64,000 nucleotides of DNA, taken from positions 7,673,260 to 7,737,259 of the forward strand of contig CM024178.1 in assembly GCA_013433145.1 (NCBI GenBank), written 5' to 3'. A program made the translations under genes and the position numbers. The DNA is from Ascaris suum. Taxonomy: Eukaryota > Nematoda > Chromadorea > Rhabditida > Ascarididae. This document shows positions 22,920 to 44,864 of the stretch, piece after piece. Positions within the stretch are counted from its first letter, which is position 1. Each line of letters begins with the position of its first letter. Below the pieces are notes generated by a model. It saw only the letters and a list, made by a program, of their open reading frames with translations. It did no database searches and was not told the origin of the DNA.

Positions 22920-23732
22920 TTAAGGCTGCAGTTAAGAGTATAAAGGCGGGAATAGCGCTAATGATGAGGATATAACAGGACTAACGTTAGCTACTCCGAA
23001 TCTTCGGCTAGCCAATACAGTCTATACAATCATCACGCTAATGAGAATCTCTCAAAATGGCAATTGTCAGCAAAGACCTTTAATTCTAATACTTGGATGG
23101 TATTTTCAAATTTTCACAAAAAAAGAGCCTAATTTCATTGCTTAATTCATAAGAACCACAAACCTAATAAATTCTATCAAAAAAAAAAATTTTTTTTTTG
23201 TGGCACAATAATAATAATAATATCAATTTAATAATATTAAACTTAAATAGAATAGAATATTTAACAAAAGAGAATTATATTCGCGAAAAGAAAAGTAATA
23301 GAATTTTGTCTGCACTTATAAAATTCCCATAAGAGAAGTATTGAATAAATTTGCATATTGTTTTTTTGAATTGTATTGAATTTGCATATTGTTTAATTTG
23401 CAATTTACATAAAATAAATTTGCATTTGCAATTTACAAAAGAATTTAAATAATTTGCATATTGTGTTGAACAAATTTGCACATATTCAATAATATCCAAT
23501 CTGTTATTTCTAGTTTTTTTTTCTTTTCTTTTCTTTTTTAATTCCTCCATAGTAAATCTCGAAAATAGTGGAAAAAATTTAGGCGAAATTTTCAGCCATC
23601 AATTGTTTATGGTTTTATTTTCATTGATTGTTTATTCAAATAAATAAGCGAGAGATTGTTTAGAATAAAAGTGAAAAAAATGAGTTTGCATAAGTTTATA
23701 TAACGGGCATATCTGTTACGTCTGCCTATTAA

Positions 23733-23812
23733 GTCAGACAAATTGACAGACATTTATGTATGCGTCGTATTGTTGTTAGTCAGACAAAGAGACAGACACA
23801 GACAAACAAATA
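23733..23812 (+). repeat. GACAGACA-type simple repeat
   Basis: Imperfect copies of (A)GACAGACA and GTCAGACAAA. Related short arrays occur at 35400-35437 and 62072-62097, so this motif is dispersed through the window. No coding content. Confidence 0.65.
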
Positions 23813-25012
23813 AATTATTGATATATTAGTGCATCTAAATCAACTTCAACCACGTATCTAAACAACGAAAATCGGCAAAGCTAAAGTATTTAAACTATAG
23901 ATGAAATCATTCAATAGTAAATTAGTTCATTGGTTGTTTTGAGTTGTTTCGAGAGCGGTTTTAAAGGTAAGAGTAGGAAAGTTTTGCATTGATAATGATC
24001 GATAAAATAGTGCATCGAAAGTTATCGGTAATCTCGAGTTCAGTTCGTGAATTAGCGATATCGCATGAATTTTGTACTTATGTGATATCCTTTTTTTTTT
24101 CTACCCGGAATGGGCAATTTTTCTACCCGAACGTTTTTTTTTTCAATATTAAAATGCAATGTTGATCAGTATATGTATTTTATTTTTATGAGCAGATAAA
24201 ATTTTAATGGGCAATGAAAGTGAAGAAAAAATTAAAATTCTCGATTATTGGTATCATTATTGTTAGCTAGCATATGTTTCATTTCTAAACTTTTCAAAAC
24301 TTTGAAGCAAGGAGTATGCTCCCCTCCCCTCCCCTCCCCTCCAAAAAGCAAGGAGTACGTTTGATGATGAAGGTTCCATTGAATGGGAGGTTGTTCCTCC
24401 TTAAAATTCCCGAGAGGAATATTGTCCGAGGAGGGTTTTTTATTAGAGGAGAGGGAACTATCAAGGGTCGGGAAGGTGAGAGAAAGGGGGGAATAATTGA
24501 TCTAGGTCGCACCTTTCATATAGCCATAAATAATGCACACTCAACAAGACAGCATTCTTTGTTCTCGAGAATTTCCTGTCTTTCACTGATATATCCATGT
24601 CAACACGAGTATCGGACACAGCATATTATACATTCGGTTATAACACATTAGATTATTGCTATAAAAAAACATTCGCTATAATATGTGTAACCAGCAATCC
24701 GAACATCGGCTGTCACTCTCATAGCTGAGATCGATCAGCGGCTGTCACTCTTACACCCGAGACTTTTCCTGTAATTTCAAACCTTTTACTTGAGTCACCT
24801 ATAGTTTTTTGATATATGCAAATGTGACAATTTAATGCGAGTGAAAATTATTTATTATAATTAAGTAGAATTGCATAAATGTTTGAAAGTTTTAAGGGAA
24901 TGACAGTTGTAAGTTATTAAAACGTTTTCCATGAATTTTTAAGAGATATTGCGATCCTTTGTATCCTAGTAATGATATCAGTTGGACCTTTGCATTCCTT
25001 TGTATCCAATAT

Positions 25013-25054
25013 CAGTTGGACCTTTGCGCAAAATTTTGCGCAAAGATCCAACTG
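25013..25054. repeat. 42-base near-perfect palindrome
   Basis: CAGTTGGACCTTTGCGCAAAA is followed at once by its reverse complement with a single mismatch, leaving no loop. The left arm's ATATCAGTTGGACCTTTGC also occurs as a direct copy 34 bases upstream (from 24976), flanked by two copies of CCTTTGTATCC. It could extrude as a cruciform, or be a rearrangement scar. There is no sign of a terminator, since no transcript ends here by other evidence. Confidence 0.85.
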
Positions 25055-27644
25055 ACCAATGGTCTTCCTCTTTTAGACGCTAATATTATTTTCAAAAACG
25101 ATCCCCAAAGATGTGACCATCAAAAATAGAAAACTTTCTCCGTTGTGTAGATTTCTAATGTTGCATAGATGAAAATGCTTTAATCTATTGGTCATCGATG
25201 TGTCTAGCATGTCTCTGTCCCTCTGTTACATTCAATTGCCAGATAGCTGCCGCTTAGCCTTTATAAGCATTAACGCATCTTTCATACGAATTTTTCTCTT
25301 CGCATTCCCTTACTACGGTAATTCATAGCGTATAATACGTGTGAATTTATATTTTTCATCGATTTAATAGCAATTGAAATTTTTAGAATTCATGTTGGCA
25401 ATTTTTTAAAAATTTTCATTAATATAAGTTAATCGAATTACTTAATTAAAATATTCTTTACTTCACTAAAGAAAAATGACGCTATAACGCATATAAAAGA
25501 TGTATGCGGTAAAAGTGAGCATTAAATTTATCGTTACACTATTTCTCAATGAAATTTTTTCTCTCTTTTTTTTTTTTTTGCATTTATCAAAAGGAAATTT
25601 TCCACTACTATGGCTATGTTGATGTCATTTAATGATTCGTTTTATTCATATTAGATTTGTGAGTTGTTTTATTTTTTATTTTTTATTTTTTATTTTTTGG
25701 CAGACTTAATTTTACATAAAAATAATCCGAGAAGAAAATTTTTTTGAAATCTTTTTTGATATATCTGGAATATAAGGAGGGGAGGGGGGGGGGGGAGGGA
25801 GGATAACGAGAGAGATGAAGGAGTGGAGGCATCAATAAAAAAAAAATGGCGATTAGCCAATGAAACGATATAGCACTATTTTGTAGGTTTATAATAATCA
25901 AGAAAATCGATCATTTCGCTAAAAATTACGCATAGAAACTAAATATTGGTTGTGTTGTAATATAAATTTCGATCATCGATTGTACTATTTTTAACGTAAT
26001 CATTTTTTTTTTCATTGAACTCATTCGAGTATTTGAGGTGATCGGTGTATGCAATAATATCGATCGATGATTTAACCGTCGACTATGAGAGTTGACGATT
26101 CATTTCATCGATTTCGGATTGATGAGCACAACGAAAACGTTGCGGATTCCTAAACGATTTATTTCTAGGCAATCTTCTGCGGTTTTTATTTTTCCATATT
26201 CGTTATTATGAGATTTGCATGCCTTTCTACCTATTAAGAGAAATTGTAAACCGTCTAATAACTATGTTACCTTTATGTTAAGTTAATTAGAGGTAGATGC
26301 ATCGACTGATGATGGATAGACTCTTTAATATTCATTAATGATTTTATGTGATCCATGTTGGGGTATATTTATGGGGGGGGAGAGGAGGAGGGATGGGAGG
26401 ATCACAATCGTTTCTTGATCGTATAAATTAGGTTTTTTTTTGATCGAAATTTATTTCATGAATGCAAAAACATATATAACTAGTAAAATTATGGAATGTC
26501 CAGTGTAATTTACTTGTGATAGTAATGAAGAGTTGCTTTAATATCAATTCTCTATGCATTATTAGGTAGAGTAATTCTTAAAATATTTTTTAATTTAATG
26601 CTGTAAGTTTTATTCTGCTTGTATTTTTCACTGAGATGTAATCACTATATTGTTTGGCGTTTTCGGTTTCTTATTTTATCGCAAAAAACCATGCTTACTC
26701 AACATGACCTTTTTTTTACCGGAATCTTAGGAGAAGGTTTTGCTTAGCCTCTATTAATTATCCATCAGGTAGTGGTTAAGTTTTAGAGAGCTGGATAGGG
26801 GAGGGGAGAAGGATGTGGAAGGGAGGATGTGATGTCTCCAACGTTTCGATGCTGCTGTTTGTTCCATAATTCCATAAATCAATCAAGATACCTTGAGGTC
26901 ATCTGTTGTGCATCCTGATCTTTGTCGAATTCTCCTCGTTTTTTTTTCCAGGATTCCAGGATTCCAGGATTTTAATATTTAACTGTGAGCTGAAATCGAT
27001 CCACATTGTTGGAAGGGTCTTTGCTGTTTCTTTGCAAATCTTCGCTTCATCAACTAAATACCTCTTGAATATACTAGACGTCCAATGGGATTAGACAAGA
27101 CTGACGGTGAACTAAAATTATAGAAGAAAGAATTGAAAATAATTTTCTTTGGATTCGAACATTCATACATGAAACGTTAAAATGTACGAGAATATTTTCG
27201 AACGCCGATAAATAGCGACACGTGACAAAAGCGCCGTTTTCTTTTTTTTTTTTCGAATTATTCTAAGCAGAAGCATTAAACAATGTGACCGTTTTAACAA
27301 TTTGGGAAGGAATATAAGGGTAAGGGGAGGTCGAAACGTTCCCAAATCAGTGGGAACATAAGCGTCGATAGTTTTTTCATGGCGCTATATATATTTTTTT
27401 TCATCTGTTGGATTTTTTAAATTGCAGTGTTAATCGTTGATGCAAACAGCAGTAGATGTCAGCTGTGGTCCACAGTGACAAATTATCCAAGCTCAGTTGC
27501 TCCTTAGGAGTAGGTTTTGCTGTTCATTTTTTTTACTAGTATTCTGGAGTCCTTTTCCCCGTCGTAATATTCCGTATCCGTGACAGGCGGTATGTTGCTC
27601 ATGGACCACGTTCCATTGACGAAGTGACCATGTTCGCGTAATGG

Positions 27645-28015
27645 TTAACGACCATTGGCCTATAGACCAAAGATCTGTAGATCCATGCTTGCTGTAGTAA
27701 CTGAAAACCTTTGGCTCATGAACCAGTGACCCATAGATCCGTGCCTCCTATAGTTGTTGACAACCCATGCCTCATGGACCAGTTATTACTGGATCCGTGT
27801 TTCCCGATTAATTGAGGATCTATGGCCCAAGAACCAGTTATCCGTAGATCCCCGCCCGCTATAAAACTGAAGACCTGTGGCTAACGAACCAGTTATTGAG
27901 GGATTGGTTCCCACAAATAATTGGGGACATATGGGCCATGAAGCAGTAATCCATAGATCTATGTCCCCGTAAGAGTCGAGGATTATAGTCTAATAATCGG
28001 TTATCCGCGGATCAA
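27645..28015 (+). repeat. Degenerate ~55-base tandem repeat, about 6.7 copies
   Basis: Successive units each carry a GACC-TTGGC-like head, then ATGAACCAGTTAT, then GTAGATCCRTG, then a TATAGTTGTTGA-like tail. Units begin near 27648, 27704, 27760, 27815, 27870, 27924 and 27979. Spacing is conserved at 54-57 bases although individual bases differ by about a quarter. No frame stays open through the array, so it is not a coding repeat. Confidence 0.85.
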
Positions 28016-28776
28016 AACTCCATACTAGACTTGTCATATACGGTCTTGCTGTAACGGCTCAACCCGGAGATCGGAGAATGCATATAGAAATATTCATTTG
28101 TATAGTCTCAAATCTGATTAATTATAATAAAAGGTATTGTTGGGCGATTGATGAGAGAGTTGAGATAGGATGTTTATTCAAATCTGAGTTGTTTCGATAC
28201 AAGAATTTCTTGTGAAAATCTCGTAAATATGATTGGAATAGAGATTTCTTTTCGCTAAAGAACTTTTTGATTTTATATTTGAGAGAATTATTTTATTAAT
28301 GCTAATTTCCAGTTGCTTGAATTTAGAATTTTTTCATCCGGAAATGTTATGTGATATTGATGAAATTAAATTAGAATATTTTTGAGTAATAAATACTAAA
28401 GATTTTTTTTTCTTTTGGAAAAAAAATATAGCAGAAGAAAACAAGAATTGGGTAATAATAAAATCATGAAGAATTAATAGGAGTTAAGTCGACATTTTTA
28501 GTTTTTAATTCTAATTAATCGTCGATCACTTGAGGAAGTAATCTTTACCTAATAGGTTTGAACATTTCGACGATTAGAAGTCGACGATCGATCAATAAAG
28601 ATCGCTTTTATTAATCTCATAAAATCGATTGTATAACGCTTTCTTATAATTGTTTTATTTAGTAGTTGCAATATTTTTTAAAATCTTTTGAAATCATTGC
28701 AAACGTTTCGATTTAATTCGAATGCGGTTGAAAATAATTGTATAATAACGATTTGTTTGTTGGTTATCGCTGCAAT

Positions 28777-28840
28777 AGTCAAGTTTATTTAGATGTAAAG
28801 CCATAAATAGTCAAGTTTATTTATAGGTAAAGCCATAAAT
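28777..28840 (+). repeat. Two copies of a 32-base direct repeat just upstream of the phosphatase-subunit start
   Basis: The unit AGTCAAGTTTATTTA... AAGCCATAAAT occurs at 28777-28808 and 28809-28840 with two substitutions. In the second copy the change TAGATG to TATAGG creates a TTTATAG that could be a trans-splice acceptor 19 bases before the start codon. The duplication may thus have created or doubled a leader-acceptor region. Confidence 0.75.
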
Positions 28841-28853
28841 ACTTTATTGGATT

Positions 28854-39042
<10,189 letters not shown>

Positions 39043-39539
39043 GTTGATTTTGTTTTTGCAAATATTTTATGCATTTTTCTTTTTGATTTTCTAGAATTTC
39101 ATATGAAACTTTATTTCTCCGCTTTGACTTTTTCTATAGCGCTCAATTTGTTTCCACCGCTATTCTTTGCGGAATATGCGTTATTCTCTTTACAATTGCG
39201 CGTTTTCTTTAAGAGAACTAGCATCTTTTGTCAATTCGTACTTTCAGCTGTTCAAAAACGGCCTTCTTCCAAATAGAATTTTGTGGAATTTTGTTGAAGA
39301 ACCTCTTGCCAGTTCTTTGGTGTAGTGTCCAACTTTTTAGATAAGAATGAAGACGGGTTATGTATATGGAGGATAATTCGGAGTGAATTTAGGTTGGGTT
39401 CAAGTTCGGGTGGTTCGACGTCAAAGAAGCCCTAATAAGGAAGAGCAAACCGCGACGCCCGTTTTGCCCAAACAGTCGACTGTCGTGACGTGATTTTGTG
39501 ATTTTTTTTGTACTGCTTATTGTTTCTTTTTTCTGCCAG

Positions 39540-39624
39540 CGAGAGAAGCCGTTCAGTGATCAGCTGTAGAATTATTGAAATGAATCACTGCTTTCATTGC
39601 TCGTTCATCAGACCGCGCAGTTGA
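39540..39624 (+). CDS. Possible terminal exon of the B56 subunit gene
   Basis: The exon at 38854-39042 ends in phase 2 (AG). A good acceptor, TTTTCTGCCAG, at 39529-39539 opens a frame in the matching phase reading SERSRSVISCRIIEMNHCFHC and ending at TGA 39622-39624. This would complete a 550-residue protein, a normal B56 length, with a hydrophilic Ser/Arg start. Rivals are an exon from 39250 (acceptor TACTTTCAG, 33 residues, more hydrophobic) and one near 40107, both also in phase 2. The choice rests on composition only. Confidence 0.3.
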
Positions 39625-42592
39625 TAGTGAGGCAGTCTGTAAAGCAACGAGGTGAGTAAATTCCCAGTGAGACACTTTCGCCGCGGCGCAAATGTTACCG
39701 CAATAACCAATCGACGCCGCTTGTGTTCTCTTTATTCGATGGTCGAAGCTAAGAAAAGATGTTTGCGTAGCGATCTCATTTTGCAGTTATGGATCGTTTC
39801 ACTGGGGATCATTTATCCTAGGTTTACTCATTGATGATCACTTTTTTTCAACGTTTCGCGACTTTTGTAGACTGTTGATGCCGAAATTTTTGCGATTATT
39901 CGTGAAAACTTTCCTTTCTTTTTATAATTTTTTTTTTCTTCATTTAGATGAGTCGATTCTTTGAAATTGAAATTGCTCAAAAAAAAATCGAATAGATGAA
40001 ATTGTTTTACATATTGAAGGAGGTAAAAGGCTGTTGTTGTAATAGGCAAATGAAAAAACGTCAGCGCATATCGTCACGACGATCGGCTAAATTATTTGTT
40101 TTGCAGCGAAATTTGCATAAAAGTTTATGTTAATTTCGAATTTTATTTCATCAAATATAGGAAAGCACAAACGCATCAACCTGTTTGGAATTTTAAGTTT
40201 TCTATGATAGGTGGATTGTGGAAGGTGTATAAGAATCTTGAGGTATATGGAAACTTATTTTCATAGCCAAATCTAAGTTTATAACCTCGAAATTATTAGT
40301 TGAACATTCAGATATTCAAATTGAACTATGACCTAAAGTTTATGCAATATTTACGTCGACATTGTTAAAATTTGACGAGAATTTTATTGGTGATTATTCG
40401 ATTAAGAAACTTATGTAGATATAGTATTAATTTCGTTAAAAAAATTTATTAAAACATGAATTGCATTTGAAGTAATTAATTAAATATATGTGTATTTTTT
40501 TTTGTGTTTCTCTCGTTATTTTAGTTGCCGTTTTGTTGAATAGTTTGTAGCTATTGGTCATTATTGCTAATATGACCATTTTCGTTGAGTGAAGAGATTT
40601 CGTTTGCCGTTGTTCGATGATTTAATTTGAGCGCATTTGTCGTTTCAATAGTCGTTTATTGATTGATAAGGGTGTTTCCTCTTTCTTTTTCTTCCCCCCC
40701 CCCCCCTCCTTTTTCTTTTCGCTAATAAAATTCAAAACTTCATTTTTTTTTTTTTAAAATTTTTCCGGACTTTTTTCCCCATATATCGTGATGATTATTA
40801 AATTTGCTTATGAGCTCCTATGAACGCCATTTTGCTCTTTCATTCGACAATTTCGATATATTATATCGCTTTTCTTTTGTACGTCTTTTTTTTTTAAATG
40901 ACATTGTTTATGACCCGTTTTCATGCCCTTTTGGCTAATGAAGCAAAAAAAAAGAAATAATTTTTATCGTTAATGCTTCTTTGATATTCGTATTAATATA
41001 CGATAACGATACGAGAAATGAAAGTTCTGTATCTATTAGCATTTATTGAAAATGGGAGCATACCAGATAGTACCTGATAGGTATCCGATATTCATCATGT
41101 AATTTGATTAAGGTATAGCTGGCCTGGCTGATTGATTTATGATGAGCTGCACCGGAAATGGCAACTGGGGGGGGGAGGGAGGGAGGTGAGGGAATGGGAA
41201 AAGAGGGGGATGATACCTTGTTAGATTATGAGAGAAATATGAATTCAAAGAAATAGAAATAAAACTCAAAAAAAAAAAATAAAATTGGAATTGCCGAATG
41301 GGCAGAAGATGTGGAGAAGATAAAAGAATACTAACGATTCGAGAACTGTCGCTTTTTTCTTTTCCTCTAAGCAAGTTTTAAATTTCATCGCAATTAAATT
41401 TTTTCTCTCATTTAATGCGTTATGTGCTGATTTGCTGATTTTTTTTTCTTGAAAAAATACGTCCGGTCCTTGTATATTTTTGACTTTTTATGTACCTATG
41501 AGTACTTAAGCTAGAAAAGCAAATTTTCTTGTTTGTTGCTTTGTTTGTTTACAATCGCACTTTCAATCTTGATGTCAAGCATCGAATTCTGGCTAAAAAG
41601 CTCGAGCTGGAGCTGGAAGGAGGAAGAAGGAGGGAACGGTGAGGGAGGTTGGGAGGTGGGAGGGCGGGGGGGGAGTAAGAAAAAGAGGTGGAAGTAAGAA
41701 AAGTGAAAAGAAGTAAAATTTGTTCGACGATTGGCATTTGCTTGCATTTTTCGTTAATCAATATGAAATAAGGCAAAAGCGTAGTCAAAAAAAGGCCAAA
41801 TGTGGAGGTGGGGGGTGGAGGGGGGATTTGTTCGGTTCTAATAATTGTTGGATTGAATTTCGCTTTTTTTTTTATTTCGCTGCTATCGGGAGGGGATTCA
41901 TATAATATTCCGGGACTAACCGATGAAAAGGAAGATGTTGAATGATTCTTGACTGCAGAATGTAGGTCTTATCCGGGAATAGTAAAAGCATTTCGAAGTA
42001 CTGCTGAAGATTTATAGCTCGATGAGATGGAGGAAGTGGGAGAGAAGAGAGAGAGCTGGTGGCTTCCCTTTGAAGAAGTGGCATTTCTTTGAAGGAAGCT
42101 GTGGTCAGCATAGCAGAATGACCCCGTTTTCAATTAGTGTCCATTTACTTGCCTAAATAAAGCGTTTGCGATGCCGTAATGTCTGTGAAGGTGATTTCAT
42201 GGAAGAACTAGTATGAGAACTAGTATGAGGTGAGTCAATGAACTAAGAGGATGGAGCTGAGGGGGATTGGCTGACGAGTTGTCTCTTGTCAGGAATATCG
42301 GAACGGAAGGATGTATGGGTAACATCACAGCACCAATATGTCGTTCTCCGAAGGGTGACTTATATAGTTCGAAGAAGCCACATCGACAGGGTTATCCGCA
42401 CCCATGTTCATGAGCTATGAAAACGAATTTGGGTGTTCTGAAACGACTCGGTTGAACGGTGCGATGTGCCAACCTGTGGCAAGACGGGAAACATTGTGGT
42501 GAAGCATCCAAGACAGGGTGGAATATCTTATAGGGTGGAATAGCACATATTTTGCGATAGATGGGGAAGGACTGAACAACAGCAAATAGTCA

Positions 42593-42904
42593 TCAATGTA
42601 TGGCAAATTTTATCTCGTTTGGATTGATCAATATCTCACCTTTGCATGTGAACGATATTTGGCAATATACTTGAAACATACTGCCTCGGTCATTATCGAG
42701 TGTGATGGACATATGCCGTTCTAAGAACTTGATCGCCCGACTACCTACCAATACGTTCGAATTACGTTGATGTAAGCAAGACTCGAATAATGCATATACG
42801 TCATCGTGCAAATATGGTACGTCATCGTTTAGTTTAACGATTATATCAAAGACCTGGTAATGATGGAAATCGCTTGCTGAAACTAATTCATGGTGAATTG
42901 TCAC
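42593..42904 (-). CDS. Unassigned open frame, possibly an exon or gene relic
   Basis: A 103-residue frame with non-repetitive composition (for example FDIIVKLNDDVPYLHDD and LVGSRAIKFLERHM). It remains open upstream to about 42933 without an ATG, and ends at a stop after KFAIH. An overlapping frame (42415-42606) continues downstream in another phase, so a frameshifted gene relic is possible. I recognise no family. The composition is more protein-like than other stray frames here, but there is no clear splice structure, so the call is weak. Confidence 0.2.
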   Translation of the reverse strand: MTIHHELVSASDFHHYQVFDIIVKLNDDVPYLHDDVYALFESCLHQRNSNVLVGSRAIKFLERHMSITLDNDRGSMFQVYCQISFTCKGEILINPNEIKFAIH

Positions 42905-44671
42905 AAACGTTAAATACTGCCAGCTACTACCAGCTGATCATCACCTTGAAGTCGACGCCAGGTGAACAATTGAACAACGTTTAAATAACCACCATACCTT
43001 GAAGCGGTCACCTTGACCTCTGATACCTCGAACTTATCAATCATTTTTTGTTTCGCTCGCATCTTTTATCATTAGCAGGAATAAAGCCTTACCTGGTCGT
43101 ATACGCTTAATTCTCATCTGTTAATTTTCGACAAACAACATCCCACTTCATTTAATAATCGGCTGTATACAACTGGCAGCAACATGCAGCCAGCCTCAAA
43201 CGTCACGATGAGGCCTATTTAGTCAGTTTAAAGCTGCTGCATAATAAACATCACGAGAGGCCCATTTATTTAATTAGTGAAGCAAAAATATTCAATGGGC
43301 CTTTCTAGGCCAACTAATAAAAGCACATCCTCATAAGATCGATCGGTGAAGAAATGAGAATTATATGGCCATATTGACCAGGCCACTCAGGCAATTAGCA
43401 TTATTGATCCAGCATAGGCCATAGTCAGTTAGAAGAGCATTGTCAACGTGCAAGAAATCATTTTCGCATTGAGGAGACAGTCGTGTGAAGACCTAAATCG
43501 CTATAGATGCGATGAGAGGAGAACTTTGCAGCCGGTTTTTTTTAGAAGCTTAAGCTAGAACTTGGAAAATTCGGGATGAATTTTATTTCCACCAAATCTC
43601 CCCCCCCCCCCCTCCTCTTTACCTCACTAACAGAGCGACTAAAAATACTCCAAAATTATAGCACAAATAGTAAGTGCTAATGGTTAATCGTATCGTAACA
43701 ATTGATCACGAAAACGGAAAATAAACGAATTTAATAGTCTCCATCCGCCGGCAAATTTCTTCTCGAAAACTCATATTTGCACGACACCATCCATCTATGC
43801 AATAGTGACAGTCTTATTATGTGTCAAAAAACGTCACATTTTTCTCCCTCATTACCTAAATTAGAAAACACCTGCAATCAATTAGCCGAAACGTTTCCAT
43901 CGAAGGGGTTATTAAAGATTGTTGGCAATGTCCCAAATTACCGTTGGCGTCGTTTCGTTGCATTTTCCGGATTTTTGACCGTGCAGAATCCTCCAGCTTT
44001 CATCCCTCACCTCAGGTCAAGTTTTATTCCATCATCGTGGTTTTCTTTTTTTTTTTCGGAATAGCGCTTTTCAGGTACTTTAAAATATCTGCATTCTTCC
44101 ACAGTCTGTTAAAAAATGTTTTTTCAAAAGGTGTAAAAATTTCTCGAAGTGTTGAAAATTTTGCTATGAGAAAATTCGAAAAAAGCTCTAAATTTTCTCA
44201 GCTCGAAAAAAAATCCTTCCAAAGAGATGCTTGAAAATTTTCCAGCTTTATCATTTAACTTTATTCAACGTTTTCCCTCTATTTGATTCATCGCTGAGTA
44301 ATTTTATTTCTTTAGTTCATTCGACGAACACTTTTATTAAACCTTAATCGCTTATATTTGTTCGAATTGAATACGTAAAACGCTTTAGTTAATAAATAAA
44401 TCATTCTTACATCATTTACATGGCTGGAATGTTACGCTGATTGCAGTTAATTTCGTAAAGTTTGCATGAGCAATAAAAAGTTCAACCGAAGTTGGTGAAT
44501 TCCAATTTGTAGAACATACTAAGCTAAATCTCATAAATACGAGTCCATTAGCCCAGAAATTCAATTTTCAAATATCAGTAATCATTATACGAAACCAAAC
44601 ATTTTAAAAAATATGCAAACAACCAATTTAATATAACCTTCATAATCGTTGTCGAACATTTTTCAGCGGAA

Positions 44672-44864
<193 letters not shown>

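Larger units (their letters stand above)
19189..28776. other. Long gene-poor stretch with homopolymers and short inverted repeats
   Basis: No exon passes inspection here. Visible items: poly-C tracts at 19490-19503 and 19723-19734, purine-rich G clusters on the + strand (21060-21190, 22850-22919, 25776-25802, 26370-26400, 26795-26830), a 54-base direct repeat and palindrome near 25 kb, and the tandem repeat at 27.65 kb. The G-rich, T-rich character of the + strand from about 21 kb matches that of the downstream phosphatase-subunit introns. The region may therefore be transcribed as an upstream intron or outron of that gene, which is inference only. Confidence 0.5.

Noticed and set aside
27645..28015. 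CRISPR-like repeat array
   Set aside because: Repeat units are about 55 bases end to end with no distinct spacers, diverged throughout, in a eukaryotic intergenic region with no cas genes.
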